Below the pieces are notes generated by a model. It did not search any database, had not been told where the DNA came from, and worked only from the letters and a program-made list of their open reading frames with translations. Of a DNA stretch of 33,011 nucleotides, positions 25,828 through 33,011 are shown piece after piece. Source of the stretch: an uncultured Bacteroidia bacterium (GTDB lineage Bacteria > Bacteroidota > Bacteroidia > Bacteroidales > F082). How positions within the stretch are numbered: position 1 is the stretch's first letter; every line of letters starts with the position of its first letter. The DNA lies in contig CADAFC010000010.1 in the NCBI GenBank assembly GCA_902787095.1, positions 1-33,011 of the forward strand. Reading direction: 5' to 3'. The position numbers and the translations under genes were made by a program.

Positions 25828-27285
25828 TTACATGAAATAATTGTCGTCGAAGTTAACGAAGTACAATTGTTTTTGAGCACGAGTCACTGCAGTATAAAAC
25901 CAGCGTAAGTCGCTGACCTGTAAAGACGCACGGCCGTGCGTCTCCACATCAGGAAAAAATGGCGCGTCGAGAAATACTGTGGGCCACTGTCCGCCCTGCG
26001 TCTTATGACAGGTGAGGGCATATCCGAACTTGACCTGCAATGCGTTGAAATAAGGATTCTGGCGCATCGCCTTACATCTGTCGCGTCTGTTCGGGATGTC
26101 CATGTAATCCTCTTCAACGGCATGATACAGTCGGTCGGACTCTTCCTGCGTCAGGGCAGGGGAGTCGCTGGTCAAAGTCTCCAGTAATATCTTTACAGAA
26201 AGATTTGGTTCTTCTTGATAATCAGTGAGTTGTATCTCTACATCGGCAAAATGGAAGCCGTACATCTCCTCGGTGTTGTTGATGCGCATCAGCTCAATCA
26301 TGTCGCCGTTGGCGATGAAGCTGATTTTTTGGTCTTCGTCGGTCCAGAAATAATTGTTTTTCACCACCATGAGCTTGTCGCCGGTTGAGATTTCGCCTTC
26401 TTCCTGCAAAATACGTGCCCTGACAGCCTGGTTATACATGTTGGCGCGTTTGTTGCTGCGGCAGATAATCACAGCCTCGTTGCTTGTCTTGTCGCCGAAT
26501 TTCTGCCATAATAATTCTTCAAATTCTTGAGGTTCAATGCGATGGATGTCGGAGAAGCCATTAACATTAAATAATTGTAGGGACGTATTGCATGCGTCCG
26601 ATGATAAAGGACGCACGCAGTGCGTCCCTACCATGCGGCGCAACGCCGTCGCATTCCACAGAATTCCCGACTCCTCTTCCTGTCGCATCACCTCGGTGAG
26701 TTCGTACGCCGCCACGGTGAGCCCGAACCCGTGTTTCAGCACGTTGATGTCGTTGGCGGGACTGTTTTCCAACCCCACTGGTGGCAGCTGGGCGTTGTCG
26801 CCTATCAGCAGCAGCTTGCAGTTATCTCCGCTGAACACGTAGTTTATCAAATCGTCGAGCAGTGAGCGCCCGTTAGACCTCTCGTCGCTTATCATAGAGC
26901 ATTCGTCGACGATGAAAAGCGTGTTTTTCGCTTTGTTTTCGGCTCTCGTCATGCGCAGCGAGCCGTCGGCGGCATATTGCTGAAACCTGTATATCTTTCT
27001 GTGTATGGTTGAGGCGTTCTTCCCCGTATAGCCGCTCAGTACCTTCGCGGCTCGTCCTGTCGGCGCCATCAGCTGGTACCACATCCCAATCATCGGAAGC
27101 GTCTTAACCAAGGTGGTCACCAAAGTGGTCTTGCCAGTGCCGGCATATCCTTGTAAAAGGTAAGTGGGACTGGGCTTTTCGGAGAGCAGAAACGCTGCCA
27201 GATGGTACAACACCGTGCGCTGACCCTCCGTCGGGACAAAGCCGAACGACCTTGTCAAGAGCTGATATAACGACTGCCGTTCCAT
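25828..27285 (-). CDS. RecD-like superfamily 1 DNA helicase
   Basis: An ATP-driven helicase of the RecD/AAA_30 + UvrD_C_2 type, probably in DNA repair or recombination. Motifs: GYAGTGKT (46-53, Walker A), VDECSMI (126-132, Walker B), GDNAQLPPVG (162-171, motif III), CHKTQGGQW (426-434, motif V) and YTAVTRAQKQLYFV (464-477, motif VI). The chosen start MERQSLYQLL at 27285 lies one base after the tamL stop (TAACATGG), giving 485 residues; the frame is open further upstream, but that part reads as an overlap of tamL with no helicase character. Two segments, residues 219-237 and 446-456, are encoded by palindromic repeats inserted without breaking the frame. All helicase motifs survive. It is the last gene of the operon. 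Confidence 0.9.
   Translation of the reverse strand: MERQSLYQLLTRSFGFVPTEGQRTVLYHLAAFLLSEKPSPTYLLQGYAGTGKTTLVTTLVKTLPMIGMWYQLMAPTGRAAKVLSGYTGKNASTIHRKIYRFQQYAADGSLRMTRAENKAKNTLFIVDECSMISDERSNGRSLLDDLINYVFSGDNCKLLLIGDNAQLPPVGLENSPANDINVLKHGFGLTVAAYELTEVMRQEEESGILWNATALRRMVGTHCVRPLSSDACNTSLQLFNVNGFSDIHRIEPQEFEELLWQKFGDKTSNEAVIICRSNKRANMYNQAVRARILQEEGEISTGDKLMVVKNNYFWTDEDQKISFIANGDMIELMRINNTEEMYGFHFADVEIQLTDYQEEPNLSVKILLETLTSDSPALTQEESDRLYHAVEEDYMDIPNRRDRCKAMRQNPYFNALQVKFGYALTCHKTQGGQWPTVFLDAPFFPDVETHGRASLQVSDLRWFYTAVTRAQKQLYFVNFDDNYFM
25919..25948. repeat. Palindromic element R2 inside the helicase gene
   Basis: AGACGCACGG-CCGTGCGTCT (25924-25943) is a perfect 20-base palindrome, flanked by TGT and ACA that also pair across two mismatches. 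It encodes DVETHGRASLQ (residues 446-456) of the helicase, between the VFLDAPFFP segment and the RWFYTAVTRA motif. Confidence 0.8.
26577..26631. repeat. Palindromic element R1 inside the helicase gene
   Basis: Two 23-base arms (26577-26599 and 26609-26631) enclose a 9-base loop, GATGATAAA. The arms match at 20 of 23 positions, and the three differences are transitions that would give G-U pairs in RNA. The outer part is GTAGGGACG / CGTCCCTAC; the right arm itself contains the palindrome GGACGCAC-GCA-GTGCGTCC. It encodes VGTHCVRPLSSDACNTSLQ (residues 219-237) of the helicase. Confidence 0.85.
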
Positions 27286-27286
27286 G

Positions 27287-29572
27287 TTAGAATGGGTATC
27301 CAATACCGAAGTTCCACACCAGGTTACGCCACTGCAACTTGCTGACCCTCCAGCGAGAACCCTCGTCGTATGCCGGGTCGCACAGAGGTGCCGCGATATC
27401 AAGTCGGATAAGGAAGAATGAAAAGTCAAAACGTAGGCCCAAGCCAGCGTCGACAGCTATCTGCTTGTAGAATTTGTCGAATTTGAACTGTCCTCCCGGG
27501 AAAGCATCATCGTCGTTCAACGTCCAGATGTTACCCATATCGCAGAACAATGCGCCTTTTAACACAGAATATATAGGAAAACGGTATTCGATGTTCGTCT
27601 CCAGCTGCAAATCACCGATATGCTCGATGTCGTAGTTGTATTCGTTCTTGAACTCACCAGGTCCCAAGCTCCTGAAACGCCATCCGCGCATGCCATTGGT
27701 GCCGCCTGCGTAGAAACTCCTTTCAAACGGCAGACCGGTGGAATTGCCGTATGCGATGCCTTGTCCGTACACGAAACGCATCGCCAAGGTGTTTTTGCTG
27801 GTGAAATAATGGTAAAACCTGAAATCAAACTGATACTTGAAGAACTGGGCGTAACGTATGCCCATAATCTCATGATAGCTGTCTTTTTCGGTGATGAGCG
27901 ACGTGTTGTTGAACAACGACAGCAGGTTTCCTGACGTCTCGATGTCGAATTTTAAATAAAAGAAGTCGTTGTCTTTCTTCTTGATATTCTGGTTGTTGAA
28001 GATAAACGAATAGTTCAAACCGAAAATCAAGTGGTCGGTATACTGCTCCTTGATACGCTGGTTGGTCTCAAATTCCAGCAAAAATGCGAACAATTCATCT
28101 GGCAAAACCTTCACAATGTTTAAGTTGATGGGTGTCAGAATATGCTCTATCGTAGATGTCGTTTTCCAGTTATAACCGAACGATGCCATGCCGATGTATC
28201 TTGTGTACAAAGGTCTTACCTGCATGTTGTAACCTGTCGAGAGGACGGTCTTGGGTTGGTATTCTATCACAAACCGGTTCAGCTTGATGGGGGAGAGGAA
28301 TCGTGGAAACAATATGCTCACGTCTATGCCTAATTCCTTGGTGTTGAACAGCCCTTCCGAGATGATGTAATCTTCCACGCGTTGTGCCTGAAAACCTCCT
28401 CGGAGCGTTATCCTTAGCACCTCTGAACCCCTGAAAATATTGTTGTTTCGGTATGAGATGCTTCCCAATGCGCCCAGGTCGCCGCCAGAGTTGTTGCCTT
28501 CAAGCTGTATGTTGTAATAGTTCAGCTTGCCTTTCTGTAAAGTGATGTCGCATTTTAACGGTTTCACCGAGTCGTTGCCGCCAGGGAGCGTGTCGATGTA
28601 TATGTTGCTGATGCTGTATATCTTCAAACTTCCGAGCGCCCTGTACGTCTGGCTTATTTTTTTCTGGCTGAACAGCTCTCCCGGACGTGTCTGTATCACC
28701 TGATCAAAGGTCTTCAGGTGCATCTTGGGATTTTTGCTGTATATGAAGTTGAAATCATATTCCGGACCTCTCTTACTTAACGAAAACGTGCGTGTTACCG
28801 TATCATAAGGACCTGTATCACCCATCTTTAAATCAGGGTAGATGAAGACTTCCTCAATCTCGTATTTGTCGTGTTTCTCGCCGTCGATGCGCATCGTCAC
28901 GTCGGCTTTGTTCTGCATCAGGTTGGTGTCTACCTCGTATATGATATACTCTCTGGTGAACATGAAATAGCCGTTGTCACGCAGATGTGTCGTGATGAGG
29001 TCACGCTGCTTGTCCATGGTGTAGGCGTTGTATATATCACCTTCCTTCACTGGCAAATCGTCTTGTATCTTCCTGATTTCCCTGGCGATAGCACTGTCGC
29101 CGATTTTGTAGTCGATATTTCGTATATAATACGGCTTCGACGGATGGATAACGTAATCCACCTTGGCGAGACCTTCGGCAACCGTCTTCTCAGGTGCCAC
29201 TTTCGACTTGAAATATCCTGTGTTGTTAAGATATTTCTCGATGAGACGCTTCGATTCAGCCATGTTTTTGTCATTGACATACACAGGCTCTCTGGCGATG
29301 TTTTTGTTGATCCAGCGGTAAAATCCCTTGTCGGTCTTGTCGATGGTCTTGTAATACAGCCAAACTCGTGGCATCCATCCCATGAAGCTTTTGTTTGGCT
29401 TTTGGACAATGTTGTTTTGGATGTCAGACCTTGAAATGTTATACTTCTCGGGTTTGAACTCTATGTAATTGTTAGTCAGTACTGCTTCGTTTTTAGGAAC
29501 GTAATCCTTTATGGCACAGCCACTTAAGAATAATGCCATTAACGAAAACAATATGATTCTAACAATTCTCAT
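27287..29572 (-). CDS. tamL: TamL-type outer-membrane assembly lipoprotein (BamA/TamA family)
   Basis: The 761-residue protein is a member of the BamA/TamA superfamily, which inserts or exports proteins at the outer membrane. A lipoprotein signal peptide ends in LSGC (Cys19), the mark of TamL, the lipidated TamA variant of Bacteroidota. POTRA-like regions follow (about 90-330, for example NNTGYFKSKV and DNGYFMF), then a beta-barrel (about 380-761) with the surface-antigen motif GGTNGMRGWRFRSLGPGEF and a terminal NFGIGYPF with the C-terminal Phe usual for barrels. Its start overlaps the folC stop by four bases (ATGA). Which substrates it handles is unknown; no tamB is in the window. Confidence 0.88.
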   Translation of the reverse strand: MRIVRIILFSLMALFLSGCAIKDYVPKNEAVLTNNYIEFKPEKYNISRSDIQNNIVQKPNKSFMGWMPRVWLYYKTIDKTDKGFYRWINKNIAREPVYVNDKNMAESKRLIEKYLNNTGYFKSKVAPEKTVAEGLAKVDYVIHPSKPYYIRNIDYKIGDSAIAREIRKIQDDLPVKEGDIYNAYTMDKQRDLITTHLRDNGYFMFTREYIIYEVDTNLMQNKADVTMRIDGEKHDKYEIEEVFIYPDLKMGDTGPYDTVTRTFSLSKRGPEYDFNFIYSKNPKMHLKTFDQVIQTRPGELFSQKKISQTYRALGSLKIYSISNIYIDTLPGGNDSVKPLKCDITLQKGKLNYYNIQLEGNNSGGDLGALGSISYRNNNIFRGSEVLRITLRGGFQAQRVEDYIISEGLFNTKELGIDVSILFPRFLSPIKLNRFVIEYQPKTVLSTGYNMQVRPLYTRYIGMASFGYNWKTTSTIEHILTPINLNIVKVLPDELFAFLLEFETNQRIKEQYTDHLIFGLNYSFIFNNQNIKKKDNDFFYLKFDIETSGNLLSLFNNTSLITEKDSYHEIMGIRYAQFFKYQFDFRFYHYFTSKNTLAMRFVYGQGIAYGNSTGLPFERSFYAGGTNGMRGWRFRSLGPGEFKNEYNYDIEHIGDLQLETNIEYRFPIYSVLKGALFCDMGNIWTLNDDDAFPGGQFKFDKFYKQIAVDAGLGLRFDFSFFLIRLDIAAPLCDPAYDEGSRWRVSKLQWRNLVWNFGIGYPF

Positions 29573-30855
29573 ATCACCTCTGCCACAGTGAAATTACTTC
29601 CTCCAATAAACACCACGTCATCGAAATGGGCGTTGTTGAGTGCCGATTGGTATGCTTGCTGCACAGATTCATATACGTTGCCTCTCAATCCGACCTGTAA
29701 CGCCTTGTCTGCCAATATGTTAGCATCTAATCCGCGTGGTATGTCGGCCTTGCAGAAATAATACTCTGCATATTGGGGCAACAAATTCAAAATTCCGTCG
29801 ATGTCTTTGTCGTTGACACAGCCTAAAACGAAGTGTAACTTCCTGAAAACCATGTCACTAAGCTGCATCGTTATCTCTTTCACGCCGCCCACGTTATGGC
29901 CGGTGTCGGCTATCACCAGCGGCTGACGGCTTAAGACCTGCCATCTGCCCATCAAATTGGTGTTTTTCACCACGAACTCAAGTCCGTTGATGATGTCTTT
30001 TTTGTCGATATTGAACTTCTCTTTCAGAATCTCGACGGCGCAGATCACCGTGGCGAGGTTCTTCTTCTGATAATAACCTAAAAGCGGGAACTCAACGGCT
30101 TCGATATAAAGCTCGTTGTTTTTCCAGATGTCAAACTTCTGATAATCAAGCGATTCCACATGAATCTTGTCGCAGTCGACGATCTGGTCGGCGAAGTATA
30201 TTGGGGCGTTGCATTCCTGCGCTTTCTTGATGAACACGTCTTTTGTCTCCGACTGTGTCTCGCCTATGACCACTGGTGTGTTTGGCTTGATGATGCCTGC
30301 TTTTTCCCCGGCTATCTCCTCCAATGTGTTGCCCAGCATATTAACGTGGTCCAACGAGATATTTGTAATCACGCTGAGTTCCGGCATTATCACATTGGTG
30401 GAGTCCAGTCTGCCGCCGAGACCCACCTCGATGATGGCGATATCCACTTTTTCTTTTGCGAAATAGTCGAATGCCATGCCTGTAGCCATCTCGAAAAACG
30501 ACAGCTGCATCTCCTCGAACTTGGCTTTGTTGTTACCGATGAAGTCGATAACGCTCTGTTCGTCAATCATTTTGCCATTCACACGTATTCTCTCACGGAA
30601 GTCGAGCAGGTGAGGGGAGGTGTAGAGTCCTGTCTTATAGCCGCATTCCTGAAAAATCGATGCCAGGGTATGCGACACTGTGCCTTTGCCGTTGGTGCCT
30701 GCCACGTGTACTGTCTTGAACTTCTTCTCTGGATTGCCAAGAAAAGCAAGCAGTTCCACGATGTTGCCGAGGTCTGGCTTGTAAGCCTTCGCCCCAATCT
30801 TCTGGTACATCGGGAACTTGTTGAACATCCAGTTTGTTGTCTCAGCGTAGTTCAT
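29569..30855 (-). CDS. folC: Folylpolyglutamate / dihydrofolate synthase
   Basis: FolC joins glutamate to dihydropteroate and to folates, an ATP-dependent ligase of the Mur ligase family in the cytoplasm. The 428-residue protein has the P-loop AGTNGKGTV (52-60), SPHLLDFRERIRVNG (80-94), EVGLGGRLDSTN (143-154), and ITNISLDHVNMLG (163-175). The C-terminal domain has DTGHNVGG. It overlaps tonB upstream and tamL downstream by four bases each (ATGA), so all three are probably translationally coupled. Finding folC after exbB-exbD-tonB is a familiar arrangement in Bacteroidales. Confidence 0.95.
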   Translation of the reverse strand: MNYAETTNWMFNKFPMYQKIGAKAYKPDLGNIVELLAFLGNPEKKFKTVHVAGTNGKGTVSHTLASIFQECGYKTGLYTSPHLLDFRERIRVNGKMIDEQSVIDFIGNNKAKFEEMQLSFFEMATGMAFDYFAKEKVDIAIIEVGLGGRLDSTNVIMPELSVITNISLDHVNMLGNTLEEIAGEKAGIIKPNTPVVIGETQSETKDVFIKKAQECNAPIYFADQIVDCDKIHVESLDYQKFDIWKNNELYIEAVEFPLLGYYQKKNLATVICAVEILKEKFNIDKKDIINGLEFVVKNTNLMGRWQVLSRQPLVIADTGHNVGGVKEITMQLSDMVFRKLHFVLGCVNDKDIDGILNLLPQYAEYYFCKADIPRGLDANILADKALQVGLRGNVYESVQQAYQSALNNAHFDDVVFIGGSNFTVAEVI

Positions 30856-31583
30856 TGTCTTAATGTATAATAGTATGTTATCGTTCCTTTTTGCAGTTCT
30901 GCCGCGTCTTTGTCGGGTGCGAACACCGATTTTTTCGCAGCGTTTACCGCTTCTTGTCGCATCCGTGTGTTGGTGATGGTGGTGCCTTTGCCTATCTTGG
31001 CGTTCTGCACGCGACCGTCTCTGTCCACCCAGATGTCTATCACTATGGTGCCTTCTTCTGTCACGCCGTCTTTGCTTGGGTGTGGCAGCCTCTTCGCGCC
31101 ACGTCCGCCGAGGTCGAACGACGGGCCTCCGCCGGCGCCGCCTTGTCCCTCGTAGTTGGCGATGTCCTGTCCGCCGTTAGGGTTGCCCTGGTCGCCTGGA
31201 TTGCCAGTGACGCCTTCCGATGACGACTGCTCCTTCGGCGTGTTGACGGGCTTGAACAGCGCACGCTCGTTGACCTTGGGCTCCTCTTTTATTTTCGGCT
31301 TGGGCTCCTCTATTGCTGGCGCCTCCTCGGTGTCCTGTGTCACCATCTCCTCTTTCACCTGCTGCGGCTGTGGCTTTTGCGCCTCAACCACAGGAGTGGG
31401 CTTGGGCTGCTGCTGGTTGCCTACACCTTCGTTGTACATGCCGAGGTTGACCTCAACGCCAGCCTCGCCAGGCAACGGCAATGGTGTCGTCAATGCCATG
31501 ATGACAAGCAGTACCACCACGAGGGCGTGTACCGCCACCGTGACACCTATAGCGATAGTCCTATTTCTGTTTTCTCTCGTCAT
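30852..31583 (-). CDS. tonB: TonB-family energy transducer
   Basis: TonB proteins carry energy from the ExbB/ExbD proton channel to outer-membrane transporters. This 243-residue protein has a short cytoplasmic end, one membrane helix (about 9-31, with His19 as in TonB/TolA anchors), a Pro/Gln/Glu/Lys-rich spacer (about 55-120), a Gly-rich stretch (about 120-160) and a TonB C-terminal domain (EGTIVIDIWVDRDGRVQNAK, then KGTITYYYTLRQ). It overlaps exbD and folC by four bases each. A role in a Tol-like envelope system instead of nutrient uptake is possible, since no TonB-dependent receptor is nearby. Confidence 0.9.
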   Translation of the reverse strand: MTRENRNRTIAIGVTVAVHALVVVLLVIMALTTPLPLPGEAGVEVNLGMYNEGVGNQQQPKPTPVVEAQKPQPQQVKEEMVTQDTEEAPAIEEPKPKIKEEPKVNERALFKPVNTPKEQSSSEGVTGNPGDQGNPNGGQDIANYEGQGGAGGGPSFDLGGRGAKRLPHPSKDGVTEEGTIVIDIWVDRDGRVQNAKIGKGTTITNTRMRQEAVNAAKKSVFAPDKDAAELQKGTITYYYTLRQ

Positions 31584-32002
31584 TTCTTTGGTGATGTTGC
31601 CAGCAAAACCTTATGGTTCTGATGCGTCTCGTTGTTGATGTTGTTGACCGCGTCAATCACGTTGACCACATACTGCACCGGCACATTCTTGTCGGAACGT
31701 ACCACTACGGTGCCATCTTCGCCGCCATGTGACCTGTTAAGCTCCACCAGAATCTCCGATTGTAATTGATTCTCATCGACTTGACGCTCTCCGACGTAGT
31801 AGTCGTTGTTCTCGTTGATATACACAGTGACGTTCTGCTTCGCCATGGTGCGGCTGTTGCTCTGCGGCAACAACAACTTGATGGCGTTTGGAGCTATCAG
31901 CGTCGACGTCAGCATGAAGAAGATGAGGAGCAGAAACACGAGGTCGGACATCGACGACATGTTAAACTCCACCTTTCTCTGATTTCTACGTTTCAGTGCC
32001 AT
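31580..32002 (-). CDS. exbD: Biopolymer transport protein ExbD/TolR family
   Basis: ExbD/TolR forms the stator of a proton-driven motor with ExbB. The 140-residue protein has one membrane helix (about 20-43) starting with the essential proton-carrying Asp20 (SSMSDLVFLLLIFFMLT) and a periplasmic domain with VTVYINENNDYYVGE and VVVRSDKNVPVQYVVNVIDA. It starts 2 bases after exbB and overlaps tonB by four bases. Confidence 0.93.
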   Translation of the reverse strand: MALKRRNQRKVEFNMSSMSDLVFLLLIFFMLTSTLIAPNAIKLLLPQSNSRTMAKQNVTVYINENNDYYVGERQVDENQLQSEILVELNRSHGGEDGTVVVRSDKNVPVQYVVNVIDAVNNINNETHQNHKVLLATSPKK

Positions 32003-32004
32003 GG

Positions 32005-32691
32005 CTACTTAGCTGGTTCGTTCAAAACATCCATAAACTCAATGCTCTTTGACTCGAGCATGTTAACCACCTTGTCAATCTGTGAGACAAGGATATTATA
32101 GAAAATAAAGGCGATGATACCTACGATGAGACCTCCCACCGTGGTCACCATGGCTTGGTAGATACCTCCTGAAAGAGTGGCAATTTCAAGGTTGTTGCCT
32201 GCCATCGACATCTGGTAGAATGCACGTATCATGCCGATGACGGTGCCAAGGAAGCCTAACATTGGGCCGGCTCCTGCTATCATGGAGAGTAATGCCACGC
32301 CTTTCTCAAGACTGCTAACTTCAAGATTACCAACGTTTTCCACCGCTGTCTGAATGTCGCTCAAAGGCTTTCCGATACGCGAGATGCCTTTCTCAATCAT
32401 TCGCGAAAGCGGACTGTCGGTATGCTTGCAAAGCTCTTTGGCCCCAGCTAAGTCGCCTTGTTTCATGGAGTTACGTATCGCTTCCATGAAGCTGTCATCA
32501 CTCTTGGCAGCCCTGTTGATGGTGATGAATCTCTCAATGAAGATATACACCGCTATCAATGAGAATATGCCTAAAACAAGCATGATCCAACCGCCATTGA
32601 CGGTCATTTCCCATAACGACATCCTGATTTCTGTCGGTTCAACGGCAGTCTCAACCACCGCTGCGTCTAATAAAATACTCATTAAGCTCAT
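32005..32691 (-). CDS. exbB: MotA/TolQ/ExbB proton channel family protein
   Basis: This is the inner-membrane proton channel subunit that works with ExbD. The 228-residue protein has three membrane helices (about 33-53, 131-157 and 181-203) with a cytoplasmic domain between the first and second, and the family signature GAGPMLGFLGTVIGMIRAF. A short extra N-terminus (1-30) precedes the first helix; Met4 is an alternative start. It leads the operon and has a promoter of its own just upstream. Confidence 0.93.
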   Translation of the reverse strand: MSLMSILLDAAVVETAVEPTEIRMSLWEMTVNGGWIMLVLGIFSLIAVYIFIERFITINRAAKSDDSFMEAIRNSMKQGDLAGAKELCKHTDSPLSRMIEKGISRIGKPLSDIQTAVENVGNLEVSSLEKGVALLSMIAGAGPMLGFLGTVIGMIRAFYQMSMAGNNLEIATLSGGIYQAMVTTVGGLIVGIIAFIFYNILVSQIDKVVNMLESKSIEFMDVLNEPAK

Positions 32692-32730
32692 ATACTATAT
32701 TAATTAGGTATAGTTAAAACAATGAAACAA

Positions 32731-32765
32731 CAAAAATATTATAATTCCGTGAATCTTTTTACAAT
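32731..32765 (-). promoter_or_regulatory. Promoter of the exbB-exbD-tonB-folC-tamL-helicase operon
   Basis: On the minus strand, ATTG (32765-32762) is followed after 23 bases by TATTTTTG (32738-32731), 39 bases before the exbB start. The -33 box and spacer lie in the end of the upstream regulator gene. Read-through from that gene is also possible. Confidence 0.5.
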
Positions 32766-33011
32766 TTTTTCCCTATAAGTGTTAGAAACCGGCACCGCTT
32801 CAAGTCCTGTCTGGTTGAAGTCGATGAAATAACCGTCTTCTTCGTTGCGTATCAGCTTGATATTGTTGGAGTTAACAATATAAGTCCGATGGCAGCGCAT
32901 TAGCGGTGTGCCTGCAAAAGCGTCTTCAATGGACTGAATCTTGTTTCTCAACACGAAAGTGCTTATTCCACCTTTATTGTCATAATACACATTGACGTAG
33001 TTGCCTTCCGC
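32739..33011 (-). CDS. LytTR-type response regulator, C-terminal fragment
   Basis: The frame runs off the right edge of the window, leaving the last 90 residues. They form most of a LytTR DNA-binding domain: AEGNYVNVYYDNKGG at the beginning, then RNKIQSIEDAF, MRCHRTYIVNSNNI with the conserved His-Arg-(T/S)-(Y/F)-(I/L)-(V/I)-N core, and PVSNTYREKI near the end. Such domains usually follow a receiver domain, and the histidine kinase partner would lie outside. A GTG at 32990 is not the true start because the similarity continues upstream of it. It ends 47 bases before exbB. Confidence 0.85.
   Translation of the reverse strand, partial: AEGNYVNVYYDNKGGISTFVLRNKIQSIEDAFAGTPLMRCHRTYIVNSNNIKLIRNEEDGYFIDFNQTGLEAVPVSNTYREKIVKRFTEL

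Noticed and set aside
25919..26631. Helicase as a pseudogene because of repeat insertions
   Set aside because: The frame is intact through both elements and all ATPase and helicase motifs remain.
27286..27429. Extended helicase start 48 codons upstream
   Set aside because: The extra residues overlap the end of tamL, have no helicase similarity, and the ATG at 27285 fits the one-base spacing to the tamL stop.
30160..30870. A 236-codon plus-strand frame opposite folC
   Set aside because: folC is unmistakable on the other strand; the plus frame has a Cys/His/Val-rich composition with no domain pattern.
31156..31638. A 160-codon plus-strand frame opposite tonB and exbD
   Set aside because: It is an antisense shadow of the Pro/Gly-rich tonB coding sequence.

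Overview
The window looks like the chromosome of a member of the Bacteroidota, most likely order Bacteroidales. Four things support this: the ribosomal proteins are of Bacteroidales type, the promoters follow the TTTG...TAnnTTTG pattern of this phylum, a large secreted protein ends in a type IX secretion (T9SS) sorting domain, and there is a lipoprotein TamA-like assembly factor (TamL). Genus cannot be told from this stretch alone.

Layout. (1) 1-397: the 3' end of a surface/secreted protein with a FISUMP-like C-terminal module. (2) 398-18876: a nearly unbroken block of str, S10, spc and alpha operon genes on the + strand: rpsL-rpsG-fusA-rpsJ-rplC-rplD-rplW-rplB-rpsS-rplV-rpsC-rplP-rpmC-rpsQ-rplN-rplX-rplE-rpsN-rpsH-rplF-rplR-rpsE-rpmD-rplO-secY-map-infA, then an internal promoter and rpmJ-rpsM-rpsK-rpsD-rpoA-rplQ, closed by a strong intrinsic terminator. 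tuf and adk are absent. A long leader before rpsL folds on paper into a multibranched RNA. (3) 18877-19579: a non-coding stretch with a candidate small RNA, a candidate antisense mini-gene and a leader-ORF/hairpin arrangement. (4) 19580-23726: a 1283-residue modular T9SS cargo protein and an 83-residue secreted protein with a proline/membrane/basic tail. (5) 23790-24246 (-): a RelE/ParE-family toxin with a short overlapping upstream ORF that may be its antitoxin. (6) 24416-25705: enolase. (7) 32691-25828 (-): a tightly packed operon exbB-exbD-tonB-folC-tamL-helicase whose genes overlap or nearly touch. It is convergent with enolase across a long inverted repeat. (8) The window ends in the DNA-binding domain of a LytTR response regulator.

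How it fits together. Most of the window is translation machinery plus the secretion channel (SecY), N-terminal methionine removal (Map), initiation (IF-1) and the RNA polymerase alpha subunit. The minus-strand operon couples an inner-membrane proton-driven energiser (ExbB/ExbD/TonB) to outer-membrane assembly (TamL), with a folate enzyme and a RecD-like helicase in the same transcript.

Most notable: two palindromic repeat elements lie in frame inside the helicase gene, and a related palindrome forms the terminator after rplQ. A heptanucleotide repeat forms a hairpin inside the alpha operon starting exactly at the rpsM stop codon. SecY has an unusual extra N-terminal hydrophobic segment. The rpsL leader looks like a structured regulatory RNA. 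I did not find a complete, clearly new multi-gene system; the strongest candidates for unreported biology are the repeats and RNA structures.
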